Position numbers and translations under genes: made by a program. A stretch of DNA of 7,454 nucleotides from Lachnospiraceae bacterium. GTDB lineage: Bacteria > Bacillota > Clostridia > Lachnospirales > Lachnospiraceae. The DNA lies in contig CAAFXG010000022.1 of NCBI GenBank assembly GCA_900766925.1, positions 1 to 7,454 of the forward strand. The letters are read 5' to 3'. Below the pieces are notes generated by a model that was given only the letters and a program-made list of their open reading frames with translations, did not search any database and was not told the DNA's origin. Shown here piece by piece: positions 1-6,516 of the stretch; positions within the stretch are counted from its first letter, which is position 1; every line of letters begins with the position of its first letter.

Positions 1-113
1 ATTTTTGATTTAAAAGGCTCTTCGTAATGTCCTGCATAACGGAATGAAAACAGTATACATTTAGAATTAGTAGTGGTCCCAAGCCCTGTTTATGGCTAAT
101 GCGACAGTCTCAT
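1..113. other. Non-coding left edge, no feature recognised
   Basis: This stretch lies downstream of the lyase gene, which is read from the minus strand. I see no open frame with a ribosome site and no convincing terminator. On the minus strand there is a weak AGCC/GGCT stem around 82-97, but no T-run follows it. The sequence may continue into an unseen neighbour. Confidence 0.4.
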
Positions 114-1280
114 TTATTTGCATTCGTCTACGCCCTTTTTAAGTCTGGCTAATCCATCAACTAATATCTCACGCTGACATGCCACATTAAGTCTTATAAA
201 CGTTCTTCCGCTCTCTCCGTATTCTGTGCCCTCGCATACAAAGAGACCTGCTTTATCCTTCAAAAATTCTGCAAATTTCTCGCTGTCATCAGCGACTCTG
301 CTTATATCAATCCACATAAGATATGTTGCTTCGGATGGTACGACCTTAAGCTCTGATATATTTTCCAAGATGTATTCTTCTGCATATTTTTTATTGGCAA
401 AGATATACTCACGAAGTTCATCAAGCCACTCTTCGCCCTCTGTGAATGCAGCAATTGTTGCATCAACTGCAAATGCATTTGGCTCAGCAACCTCATCCGT
501 ATTTAATCCACGCCACACCTTATGGCGAAGAAATGGATTTGGTACACATACTGCTGCAGTCTGAAGTCCGGCAATATTAAATGCCTTTGTTGGTGCAATA
601 CATGTAATGCTTATTTTCTTACATGTTTCTGACACTGACTGAAATGGCACATACGACTTACCCGGTTCAGTCAAATCACAATGTATCTCATCAGAAATTA
701 CTGTTACATTATATTGTGCACATAGCTCTCCAATCCGTGCAAGCTCGTCCCTTGTCCATATCCTTCCGACAGGATTGTGTGGATTACATAGTATCATAAG
801 CGAGGTCTGCGGATTAGAAAGCTTCTCCTCCAAATCATCAAAATCTATACTGTATGAATTTCCATCGTACAGTAATGGACTCTCTAATACTCTTGCTCCG
901 TTATTGATAATGGAATTAAAGAAAATATTATATACCGGAGTCATAATTAATACGTTTTCATTTGGTGTTGTAAGCTTTCGTACTATACTTGAAATTGCAG
1001 GTACAATTCCTGTACAAAATACAAGCCAATCCTTATCAATCTCAAATGAATGTCTGTTTTTCCACCAGCTGATATACGCGCCATACCACTCATCCGGAAT
1101 TATCGTGTAACCAAACACACCATGAGCTACACGCTTCTCAAGTGCTGTCCTTATTGCCGGTGCCGTCTGAAAATCCATATCAGCCACCCACATCGGAAGA
1201 ACATCATCAGTTACGTCCCACTTCATTGAATTTGATTTTCTTCTATCTACAATTGTATCAAAATCATATTTATTACTCAT
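114..1280 (-). CDS. MalY/PatB-family PLP-dependent C-S lyase (cystathionine beta-lyase-like aminotransferase fold)
   Basis: This is a full-length 388-aa fold-type I PLP enzyme, the usual size for MalY/PatB proteins. Visible family marks are PMWVADMDF near residues 29-37, CNPHNPVGR at 165-173, SDEIHCDL at 196-203 with Asp197 expected to contact the pyridine nitrogen, APTKAFNIAGLQ with Lys232 as the Schiff-base lysine, and FIRLN with Arg363 expected to bind the substrate carboxylate. Family members cleave the C-S bond of cystathionine or cysteine, giving a thiol, pyruvate and ammonia in the cytoplasm. E. coli MalY also represses MalT, but nothing here suggests that role. The ATG is preceded by AAAAGGA at a spacing of about 9. 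The gene starts 53 bp after the DUF3737 stop with no terminator between, so co-transcription is likely. The exact substrate cannot be read from sequence, so no symbol is given. Confidence 0.93.
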   Translation of the reverse strand: MSNKYDFDTIVDRRKSNSMKWDVTDDVLPMWVADMDFQTAPAIRTALEKRVAHGVFGYTIIPDEWYGAYISWWKNRHSFEIDKDWLVFCTGIVPAISSIVRKLTTPNENVLIMTPVYNIFFNSIINNGARVLESPLLYDGNSYSIDFDDLEEKLSNPQTSLMILCNPHNPVGRIWTRDELARIGELCAQYNVTVISDEIHCDLTEPGKSYVPFQSVSETCKKISITCIAPTKAFNIAGLQTAAVCVPNPFLRHKVWRGLNTDEVAEPNAFAVDATIAAFTEGEEWLDELREYIFANKKYAEEYILENISELKVVPSEATYLMWIDISRVADDSEKFAEFLKDKAGLFVCEGTEYGESGRTFIRLNVACQREILVDGLARLKKGVDECK

Positions 1281-1333
1281 TCTGCAAAATCCTTTTCAAT
1301 GTTCAAGTTTCCGTTGATATTATCCATTCATTA

Positions 1334-2212
1334 TCACATGAAAGGCTTATCCGGTCTGCTCAAAATTGCATCACATTGTATATTGATTTTAGCCGGGTCA
1401 ATCTTATCCCTCTCCATAATAAGCTCCTTAATTAAGTCCGCTCTGATTGTTCCTCCCGTTGGATTAAGAATGCTTTCAACCGAGCCAATAATTTCGGCAT
1501 CAACCGTTGCATATTCAAACGCAAGTGTAGTATTTATGAGCTTACAATTCTTAAGCACAAGATTATCAATGTAGCACATTCCCTGAGTACTCTCTATTGT
1601 ACAGTTAATGAATGTCAGGTTCTTGGAATTCCACCCAAGATATTCCCCTGAAATAAATGAATCATACACTGTTACATTTTCACTGTTCCAAAATGCATCT
1701 CTTGATAAAAGTCTGGAATTCCTGACTTCAACATTACTAACTCCGTCAAATGAGTAATTACCAAACAGAGACAACCCATCAACCTTCATATTCCGGCAAT
1801 TCATTGCAAAATAGTCTCCCTTTGCAACTACTCCGTTTAAATTCACATCCTCACAATTCCATAGTGTCTCCCGGGCATCAGGAATGTTGACATCTTTTAA
1901 AGTGAGATTTCTGCACCTTCTGAAATTCTTAGGTGCCTCTATCATTGCATCCGTAACAGTAATATTGTTTGTATACCAAACACCTGCCCGTGCCATATCA
2001 AACCAATTTGTATTGTTTACCGTTATGTTGTTACAATACCATAATGGATACTTCCACTTAAACATGCATCCATCAAGCTCTATATCAGATGCCTCCTTAA
2101 GCGGTGATTCACCATCCTCGAAAATCGTATCCTTTATTATTAAATTTCCCCCCTGAAATAAGGCTCTCTCCCCCGTTAAAATTTCCTGTTTTATTTCAGT
2201 TTTAACGTTCAA
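1334..2212 (-). CDS. DUF3737 family protein, predicted right-handed beta-helix
   Basis: The product is a 292-aa protein of unknown function that I recognise as DUF3737. Its body (about residues 20-245) is a run of rungs of about 20 residues. Each carries an aromatic or Trp, then N/C, then N-(I/L/V)-x-(I/L/V), for example LWYCNNITV (57-65), VWYTNNITV (79-86), LWNCEDVNL (118-125), FWNSENVTV (174-182) and GWNSKNLTF (193-201). That pattern is typical of a parallel beta-helix. The tail (IIGSVESILNPTGGTIRADL, 241-260) is the part most characteristic of the family. There is no signal peptide or membrane segment, so it is probably cytoplasmic. The start is TTG, supported by an AGGAGG site 8 bases upstream. 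It is the first gene of a likely two-gene unit with the C-S lyase. A shared role is inference only, and no activity can be assigned. Confidence 0.88.
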   Translation of the reverse strand: MNVKTEIKQEILTGERALFQGGNLIIKDTIFEDGESPLKEASDIELDGCMFKWKYPLWYCNNITVNNTNWFDMARAGVWYTNNITVTDAMIEAPKNFRRCRNLTLKDVNIPDARETLWNCEDVNLNGVVAKGDYFAMNCRNMKVDGLSLFGNYSFDGVSNVEVRNSRLLSRDAFWNSENVTVYDSFISGEYLGWNSKNLTFINCTIESTQGMCYIDNLVLKNCKLINTTLAFEYATVDAEIIGSVESILNPTGGTIRADLIKELIMERDKIDPAKINIQCDAILSRPDKPFM

Positions 2213-2220
2213 AGGTTTAT

Positions 2221-2226
2221 CCTCCT
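2221..2226 (-). promoter_or_regulatory. Ribosome binding site fixing a TTG start
   Basis: The minus strand reads AGGAGG, a perfect Shine-Dalgarno match, then 8 bases to TTG at 2212-2210. No ATG or GTG near the correct distance lies in the same frame, so this site decides the TTG start of the DUF3737 gene. Confidence 0.8.
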
Positions 2227-2254
2227 ATTTCCAAACTTCTAATTATCTCTATTC

Positions 2255-2281
2255 ATTATAAATGGTTTTTGTTAAGCTCAA
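2255..2281 (-). promoter_or_regulatory. Candidate promoter of the DUF3737-lyase unit
   Basis: On the minus strand a perfect TATAAT (2255-2260) lies 15 bp downstream of TTGAGC (2276-2281). The spacer is shorter than the ideal 17, so the -35 assignment is weak. A small palindrome AGGT-ACA-ACCT (2281-2291) abuts the -35 and could be an operator half. The 152-bp gap shows no clear terminator for the upstream ligase gene, so read-through is also possible. Confidence 0.45.
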
Positions 2282-2364
2282 GGTACAACCTACACATTTA
2301 TAATTATTCACCTTAATCGAAGCATTATGCACAATTCCCTTAATCATTACAACAGGCATTGATA

Positions 2365-3999
2365 CTATGCCATATTTTCCTTCGCAACAAGATTATCTGC
2401 TCCATACATCTTACGAAGCTTTGGTTTTTCTATCTTACCAGTTGCATTTCTAGGTATTTCAGTGAATATAATTTCCTTTGGTCTCTTATATCTTGGAAGC
2501 TCCATGCAAAATTCATCAAGCTCCTCCTTTGTGCAACTCATTCCTTCTTTAATCTCAACAATCGCCGCTGTTTTTTCACCAAGACGCCTGTCCGGAAGTC
2601 CGATAACAGCCACATCCTTTATCTTATTGTGTTTACGCATAAAGTCCTCTATCTGTACCGGATAGATATTCTCACCACCACTTACAATAACATCCTTCTT
2701 ACGGTCTACCAGAAAAAAAAATCCATCCTCATCCTGCCTTGCCATATCTCCGGTAAACAGCCATCCATCCTTTAAAACTTCATTTGTTGCCTCTTCATTA
2801 CGGTAATAGCAGGTCATGACACCCGGTCCCTTAACACAAAGCTCACCAACCTCACCCTGTGATACGGTATTTCCCTGCTCGTCAACTATTTTACACTCCC
2901 ATCTATATCCCGGAACGCCTATTGCTCCTACCTTATGTATGTTCTCAACACCAAGATGAACACAACCCGGACCGGTTGATTCAGAAAGTCCATAATTTGT
3001 ATCGTACTCATGGTCAGGGAAATATTCCTTCCAACGCTTAATTAGCGAAGGCGGAACAGGCTGTGCACCTATGTGCATAAGTCTCCACTGCCCAAGCTCA
3101 TATTCAGAAAGCTTAAGCTCTCCTCTGTCAAGAGCATCTAAAATATCCTGTGCCCAAGGTACAAGCAACCATGCAATTGTACAATGTTCAGAGGAAATAG
3201 TATCAAGAATTGTCTTAGGCTTAGTTCCCTTAAGTAAAACAGCCTTACTGCCTGCAACCAGACTTCCCATCCAATGGAATTTAGCTCCCGTATGATAGAG
3301 CGGCGGAATACAGAGGAAGGTATCGTCTCTTCCCGTATTGTGATGCTTCTGCTCCATCTCTGCAGCCTGTATCAGACTAAGATGTTTATGTAAAATAGCC
3401 TTTGGAAAGCCTGTTGTACCTGACGAAAAATAAATAGCACCAAAATCTTCCTCTGTTACTGCTACCTCAGGCGACTTACTTGAGCAGTCAGACACCAGCT
3501 CATGGTAGCTTTCAGCAAAGCTTGGACAATTGTCCCCGACATATATCAGAAGCCTTCCCTTACAAAGCTTTTCTGCATTTGTCTCAATTCTTCCAATGAA
3601 CTCAGGACCAAACACAATCATGTCAACCTCTGCAAGCTCTGCACAGTATAGAATCTCCTCTGCATCATATCTGAAATTAAAAGGTACCGCAATTGCCCCT
3701 GTCTTAAGTACACCAAAATAAATAGGCAGCCACTCCAGACAGTTATACATGATAATTGCAACCTTATCCCCCTTCTTAATCCCACGACCTATAAGCATAT
3801 TAGCAAATCTGTTAGCCTTTTCATTAAATACACTCCAGGTGATTTCACGTCTGTAGGGTTCAAATCTATTCGACTCAACTAATTCAAATTCCTTCCAGCT
3901 TATTCTTCTTGTATCCTGCTCATCAGGATTAAGCTCTACCAAAGCAACCTCATCCGGATAAAGCCTTGCATTCCTCTCCAATAACTCTGTAACTACCAT
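2365..3999 (-). CDS. AMP-dependent acyl-CoA synthetase/ligase (ANL superfamily)
   Basis: This 544-aa full-length adenylate-forming enzyme would activate a carboxylic acid with ATP to an acyl-AMP and then transfer it to CoA. Core motifs are intact: the P-loop YFSSGTTGFPKA (190-201), NYGLSES (335-341) for adenine and acyl positioning, GWLFTGD (412-418) with Asp418 for the ribose, the hinge DRKK (432-435), and PRNATGK (516-522) with Lys522 as the expected catalytic lysine of the C-terminal domain. It resembles medium- or long-chain fatty-acyl-CoA synthetases of clostridia, but the substrate cannot be read from sequence. The ATG follows GGGAG at a spacing of about 11. Near the N-terminus there is a near-duplicate segment (ISWKEF at 33 and ITWSVF at 53, each followed by NRF). 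The gene is preceded by its own candidate promoter and dyad, and is separated from the upstream HTH gene by a terminator. Confidence 0.93.
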   Translation of the reverse strand: MVVTELLERNARLYPDEVALVELNPDEQDTRRISWKEFELVESNRFEPYRREITWSVFNEKANRFANMLIGRGIKKGDKVAIIMYNCLEWLPIYFGVLKTGAIAVPFNFRYDAEEILYCAELAEVDMIVFGPEFIGRIETNAEKLCKGRLLIYVGDNCPSFAESYHELVSDCSSKSPEVAVTEEDFGAIYFSSGTTGFPKAILHKHLSLIQAAEMEQKHHNTGRDDTFLCIPPLYHTGAKFHWMGSLVAGSKAVLLKGTKPKTILDTISSEHCTIAWLLVPWAQDILDALDRGELKLSEYELGQWRLMHIGAQPVPPSLIKRWKEYFPDHEYDTNYGLSESTGPGCVHLGVENIHKVGAIGVPGYRWECKIVDEQGNTVSQGEVGELCVKGPGVMTCYYRNEEATNEVLKDGWLFTGDMARQDEDGFFFLVDRKKDVIVSGGENIYPVQIEDFMRKHNKIKDVAVIGLPDRRLGEKTAAIVEIKEGMSCTKEELDEFCMELPRYKRPKEIIFTEIPRNATGKIEKPKLRKMYGADNLVAKENMA

Positions 4000-4057
4000 A
4001 GTTTTTCTTCTCCCATGTATATATTTCTATATTTCGTTCTAAAACGACACTATTTTT

Positions 4058-4086
4058 ATTTTAATTTATATCGTATTGGTTTACAA
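4058..4086 (-). promoter_or_regulatory. Candidate promoter of the acyl-CoA synthetase gene
   Basis: The minus strand carries TTGTAA (4081-4086) and TAAAAT (4058-4063) with a 17-bp spacer, a reasonable sigma-A type arrangement. It lies about 60 bp upstream of the ligase ATG and downstream of the terminator of the HTH gene, so it would drive the ligase alone. Confidence 0.45.
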
Positions 4087-4117
4087 GGTATTTTTAAATA
4101 AAATTGTACCAATACAA
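4073..4117. promoter_or_regulatory. Inverted repeat overlapping the ligase promoter, possible operator
   Basis: The plus strand has GTATTGGT (4073-4080) and its exact complement ACCAATAC (4108-4115), 27 bp apart. The right arm also sits inside a compact palindrome TTGTA-CCAA-TACAA (4104-4117). The left arm is immediately next to the candidate -35 (4081-4086). This layout suits a repressor bridging two half-sites, for example a fatty-acid-responsive regulator, but the regulator is not identifiable. Confidence 0.4.
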
Positions 4118-4119
4118 CG

Positions 4120-4143
4120 AAAAAGGGAAGGCAAAACCTCCCC
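4120..4143 (-). terminator. Rho-independent terminator of the double-HTH gene
   Basis: On the minus strand GGGGAGG pairs with CCTTCCC in a 7-bp stem with one G-U pair. The loop is TTTTG and a run of five T follows (4120-4124). It lies about 55 bp past the stop of the 217-aa HTH gene and isolates it from the ligase gene. Confidence 0.7.
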
Positions 4144-4160
4144 CCACGTAAGATAATAGA

Positions 4161-4186
4161 AAATAGAAATTTGAAATAGAAATTTG
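4161..4186. repeat. Perfect 13-bp tandem duplication
   Basis: AAATAGAAATTTG occurs twice head to tail (4161-4173 and 4174-4186), just past the stop codon of the 217-aa HTH gene. It looks like a simple slippage product. No function is evident. Confidence 0.75.
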
Positions 4187-4198
4187 AGAATAAGCTAT

Positions 4199-4852
4199 TT
4201 ACATTTTGTTTTTTTGAAGCAATTCAAGTACTGAACCTTTCATATGTTCATCTAATAGATTTATCACATAATCCGCCTGGTACAATGCTGAATTTTCGTC
4301 CTCCAGTAAAGTCATTGGGGTTATTCCGAATACACTCACGGTTCTAAACATTATCTCACTGTCCGGCATAACATCATGATTTTGAAGTTGCCTAAGCTTT
4401 TTGGGTGCTATTCCAAGCAAATCGGCCAACTCCATTTGTGTCATTCCATCATATAGGGTGAGTATTTTATATACATTCCGGTCACCTGTATACGAAAAAT
4501 ATGAAACATATTTTATGTAATCCAACAACTGACGAACCCTAGGTTCAAAAGAATATATATCGTACTCAGATAAAGCAATAAAAATATTCTCCAAAAAGAA
4601 GCGTTGTCCAAGCACTGACATATCATTTATTTTCAGTTGTAATCGATTTCCTGTAAACGCATAATATAAATCAAATTTTAAATGGGACATAATCTGAAGG
4701 TTAAGAAAACTGAATCTATTTTTACCAAGTTCATTCTTACTTAGGCGACTCTGTGACAAACCCAGTTTAACTGCCACAGCCTCCTGCTTAAGCATTAATC
4801 GTTCCCGTTCCTCAACTATTCTATATAAGAAATCCTCGTATCTTGGCTCCAT
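4199..4852 (-). CDS. Transcriptional regulator with two XRE-like helix-turn-helix segments
   Basis: The 217-aa protein starts with a Cro/C1-type HTH (about residues 8-66). It includes KQEAVAVKLGLSQSRLSKNE, in which the SQSRLSKNE part would be the recognition helix. A linker rich in aromatic residues follows (about 68-130). A second HTH-like stretch runs from about 134 to 185, GMTQMELADLLGIAPKKLRQ and on to FGITPMTLLEDE. The pattern of a second HTH ending in FGI-x(3-4)-L/F also appears in the 105-aa regulator across the gap. The ATG has AAGGA about 10 bases upstream. There are no membrane segments, so it is presumably a cytoplasmic DNA-binding protein. It is divergent from the plus-strand XRE gene, which suggests shared or cross control. 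The target genes are unknown. The second HTH is less canonical and could be a dimerisation unit. Confidence 0.8.
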   Translation of the reverse strand: MEPRYEDFLYRIVEERERLMLKQEAVAVKLGLSQSRLSKNELGKNRFSFLNLQIMSHLKFDLYYAFTGNRLQLKINDMSVLGQRFFLENIFIALSEYDIYSFEPRVRQLLDYIKYVSYFSYTGDRNVYKILTLYDGMTQMELADLLGIAPKKLRQLQNHDVMPDSEIMFRTVSVFGITPMTLLEDENSALYQADYVINLLDEHMKGSVLELLQKNKM

Positions 4853-4981
4853 ACTCCACTCTTCCTTACTCTGTATGGAACCATTCTATGATATTAGAAC
4901 TCCCCATTCTGCATCTAAAAATGACTATTTTCGTTTAATCATCCTTTTTTCAGACATATTATGCCAAATACATATTAACAA

Positions 4982-5006
4982 TATTCATCATTGATTTTTA
5001 TGAATA
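4982..5006. promoter_or_regulatory. Dyad in the divergent regulator gap, possible operator
   Basis: TATTCAT (4982-4988) and ATGAATA (5000-5006) are perfect 7-bp complements separated by 11 bp, so their centres are about 18 bp apart. The dyad lies between two divergent HTH genes and about 33 bp upstream of the candidate -10 of the plus-strand gene, where a regulator could act on it. Chance occurrence is possible in AT-rich DNA. Confidence 0.35.
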
Positions 5007-5038
5007 CTTTAAATCATATAGTGATTAATTAAATTGGT

Positions 5039-5071
5039 TATAATTATTATGTTATTCATATTTTAAAGGAG
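5039..5071 (+). promoter_or_regulatory. Candidate -10 and ribosome site of the XRE gene
   Basis: A perfect TATAAT (5039-5044) lies upstream of AAAGGAG (5065-5071), which is 7 bases from the ATG at 5079. I see no good -35 at the right distance, so the promoter may be weak or depend on an activator. The ribosome site is convincing. Confidence 0.5.
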
Positions 5072-5078
5072 CAAACAT

Positions 5079-5396
5079 ATGGAGAATAGGGAGTTATACG
5101 CACTTGTTCAAACGCGCATAAATAAATTGACACTTTCGACAGGCTGTTCTTATCGTCAACTTAGCCTGGATATTGGCAAGTCCGAAAACTATATACAAAA
5201 GGTTATGTCCGGCAGTATTATGCCTACCCTCCCGGTAATCGCAGATATATGTGATTATTTCGGAATCTCACTATATGAATTCTTTGACCCAAATATTGAG
5301 CATGTGATTGAGTATAATAAGGTAAACAGAATACTAAAAAAGTCCTCTGCCGAACGCCTTAATGCAATATATACCATCCTTACCATGAAACCATAA
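5079..5396 (+). CDS. Small XRE-family helix-turn-helix regulator
   Basis: The 105-aa protein is built almost entirely of a Cro/C1-type HTH (about residues 8-68). CSYRQLSLDIGKSENYIQKV (23-42) forms the helix-turn-helix and SGSIMPTLPVIADICDYFGI continues the five-helix bundle. A short charged C-terminal tail (about 72-105) probably mediates dimerisation. The size suits stand-alone XRE regulators common in Firmicutes. The ATG is preceded by AAAGGAG at a spacing of 7. It is transcribed away from the 217-aa double-HTH gene. No toxin, phage or metabolic partner is adjacent on the same strand, so its target is unknown. It could regulate itself or its divergent neighbour. Confidence 0.88.
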   Translation: MENRELYALVQTRINKLTLSTGCSYRQLSLDIGKSENYIQKVMSGSIMPTLPVIADICDYFGISLYEFFDPNIEHVIEYNKVNRILKKSSAERLNAIYTILTMKP

Positions 5397-5450
5397 AAAA
5401 ATTACCGGTATGATATGACCCATGTCAGGCAGACAGAGGCATATCATACC
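5395..5450 (-). terminator. Perfect 11-bp inverted repeat with T-run on the minus strand
   Basis: GGTATGATATG (5407-5417) is exactly complementary to CATATCATACC (5440-5450). The 22-base loop contains a smaller TGTC/GACA pair. Read on the minus strand, the hairpin is followed after 5 bases by seven T (5395-5401), which overlap the stop codon of the XRE gene. It could end transcripts arriving from the nuclease side. In the plus direction the hairpin follows the XRE gene directly but has no good T-run. The loop is longer than in a standard terminator, so a structured RNA or protein site is an alternative. Confidence 0.45.
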
Positions 5451-5727
5451 ACTTACTATCATATATATTTAAACTATTATTCTTCATATCATTTACGATA
5501 TTTTTCCATCCAGTTCATATTTAACATCAACGATTTCTTTATCTTTGTACTATTTCCTTATATCTTCGTTAATTCCTATTATAATAATCGATGTAATATC
5601 TCATTATATTATATCTAATTATCATGTTATCTTTCAGCACACCTACATTGCCTCTTTATGATTATCTCAGAGCAATTATAAATGGTAAACTATTTTCCAA
5701 TCCTATTCTATAGTAAATACCCTCATC
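5451..5727. other. AT-rich non-coding stretch
   Basis: No frame here has both a ribosome site and a protein-like composition. The longest open frames are rich in Tyr, Phe and Ile, as expected of AT-rich noise. I see no RNA gene. It fills the gap between the inverted repeat and the 52-bp array. Confidence 0.5.
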
Positions 5728-6143
5728 TATCCCCTATCATTTTCGTTACTGTGGGTATGGGAGCTGTTTTTCTTCATCTATGCCCACGAGAATTCATTTC
5801 ATTGGGTATAAATGATGGATTTTCTTTTTCTGTACCCACGGTAACGTGTTGCGGTGGGTATAGATGGTGGATTTTCTTTTTCTGTACCCACGGTAACGTG
5901 TTGCGGTGGGTATAGATGGTGGATTTTCTTATTTTGTACCCACGGTAACGTGTTGCGGTGGGTATAGATGGTGGATTTCCTTTTTCTGTACCCTTGACAA
6001 CGTGTTGCGGTGGGTATAAATGGTGGATTTTCTTATTTTGTACCCACGGTAAAGTGTTGCGGTGGGTATAGACTGTGGGGTTTCTTTTTCTGTACCCTTG
6101 GCAACTCGTTTACGTGGGTATAGATGGTGATATTAATTTGTTT
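5728..6143. repeat. Tandem array of about eight 52-bp hairpin-forming units
   Basis: Units begin at 5728, 5780, 5832, 5884, 5936, 5988, 6040 and 6092, with a spacing of exactly 52. Units at 5832, 5884 and 5936 are nearly identical, those at 5988 and 6040 carry a few changes, and the outer ones at 5728, 5780 and 6092 are degraded. In the consensus, TACCCAC (unit positions 2-8) is complementary to GTGGGTA (23-29). Inside, after a G-G mismatch, GTAA (10-13) pairs with TTGC (18-21) around a CGTG loop. The rest of the unit is a purine block ATAGATGGTGGA and a pyrimidine run. The period is not a multiple of three, so the array does not encode a repeated peptide. There are no unique spacers, so it is not CRISPR. 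It sits in the gap between convergent genes, 13 bp past the nuclease stop. Confidence 0.9.
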
Positions 6144-6156
6144 TTTTAGAAAAATA

Positions 6157-6516
6157 TCAATTTTCTTCATTATTCATCAGTTTTACATCATTATTTTCAA
6201 GCTTATCTACAAGTGATTTTCGCAGTTGTTGTATGTATGAAACGAATTGTCCTGCTATGTAGCTGACTTCCCTCTCCAACACGATATCATCTTTTAAGTC
6301 TGCACATATCGCATCAAAATTCTTAAAATTGTATTCCTGATTTTTGCTATTTTTCACAATCATGTAGTAGATAGGATCATATTGGTTTTCTCTAACTCTA
6401 GTTCTAAATTGTTCTTCAATAGCTTCTTCAACAATACTATTTATTTTTTTTGTATTTTTCTTTGAAAGTATTGCTTTTGATAATATTACCATTTTTATCC
6501 GTATAATAAACATCAT
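6157..6516 (-). pseudogene. C-terminal piece of the frameshifted PD-(D/E)XK nuclease-family gene
   Basis: This frame encodes up to 119 aa but has no ribosome site at its own start. Its first 24 or so codons overlap the other frame of the nuclease gene. From INSIVEEAIEEQF onward (about 6444 and lower) it reads like the natural continuation of that protein, ending with helical segments (VSYIAGQFVSYIQQLRKSLV) and an Asn/Glu-rich tail. Removing one A from the run of eight A (plus-strand T 6444-6451) joins the two frames as KEKYKKINSIVEEA and gives a single 412-aa protein, a typical length for this nuclease family. It is best treated as the downstream half of one gene. Confidence 0.75.

Noticed and set aside
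17..23. Reverse-complement adapter remnant (GCTCTTC) near the left end
   Set aside because: Only 7 bases match and the next bases diverge from the adapter, so it is consistent with chance.
98..117. Terminator arm GCGACAGTCTCATT just past the lyase stop
   Set aside because: It resembles one half of a common stem-loop terminator, but no complementary arm or T-run is present nearby.
226..564. Plus-strand open frames opposite the lyase, DUF3737, ligase and nuclease genes
   Set aside because: They are shadows of well-supported minus-strand genes, lacking ribosome sites and protein-like motifs.
5415..5618. 67-codon plus-strand open frame
   Set aside because: Its start lies inside the inverted repeat with no ribosome site, and the Tyr/Phe/Ile-rich product reads as AT-rich noise.
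5682..5915. 77-codon plus-strand open frame running into the array
   Set aside because: The 52-bp period shifts the frame at each unit, there is no ribosome site, and the composition is that of translated repeat.
5728..6143. CRISPR array
   Set aside because: The whole 52-bp unit repeats with no unique spacers, and there are no cas genes in the window.
6437..6455. Programmed -1 ribosomal frameshift in the nuclease
   Set aside because: Joining the frames needs a net skip of one base (+1), not a -1 slip, and I see no clear pseudoknot. A plain indel is simpler.
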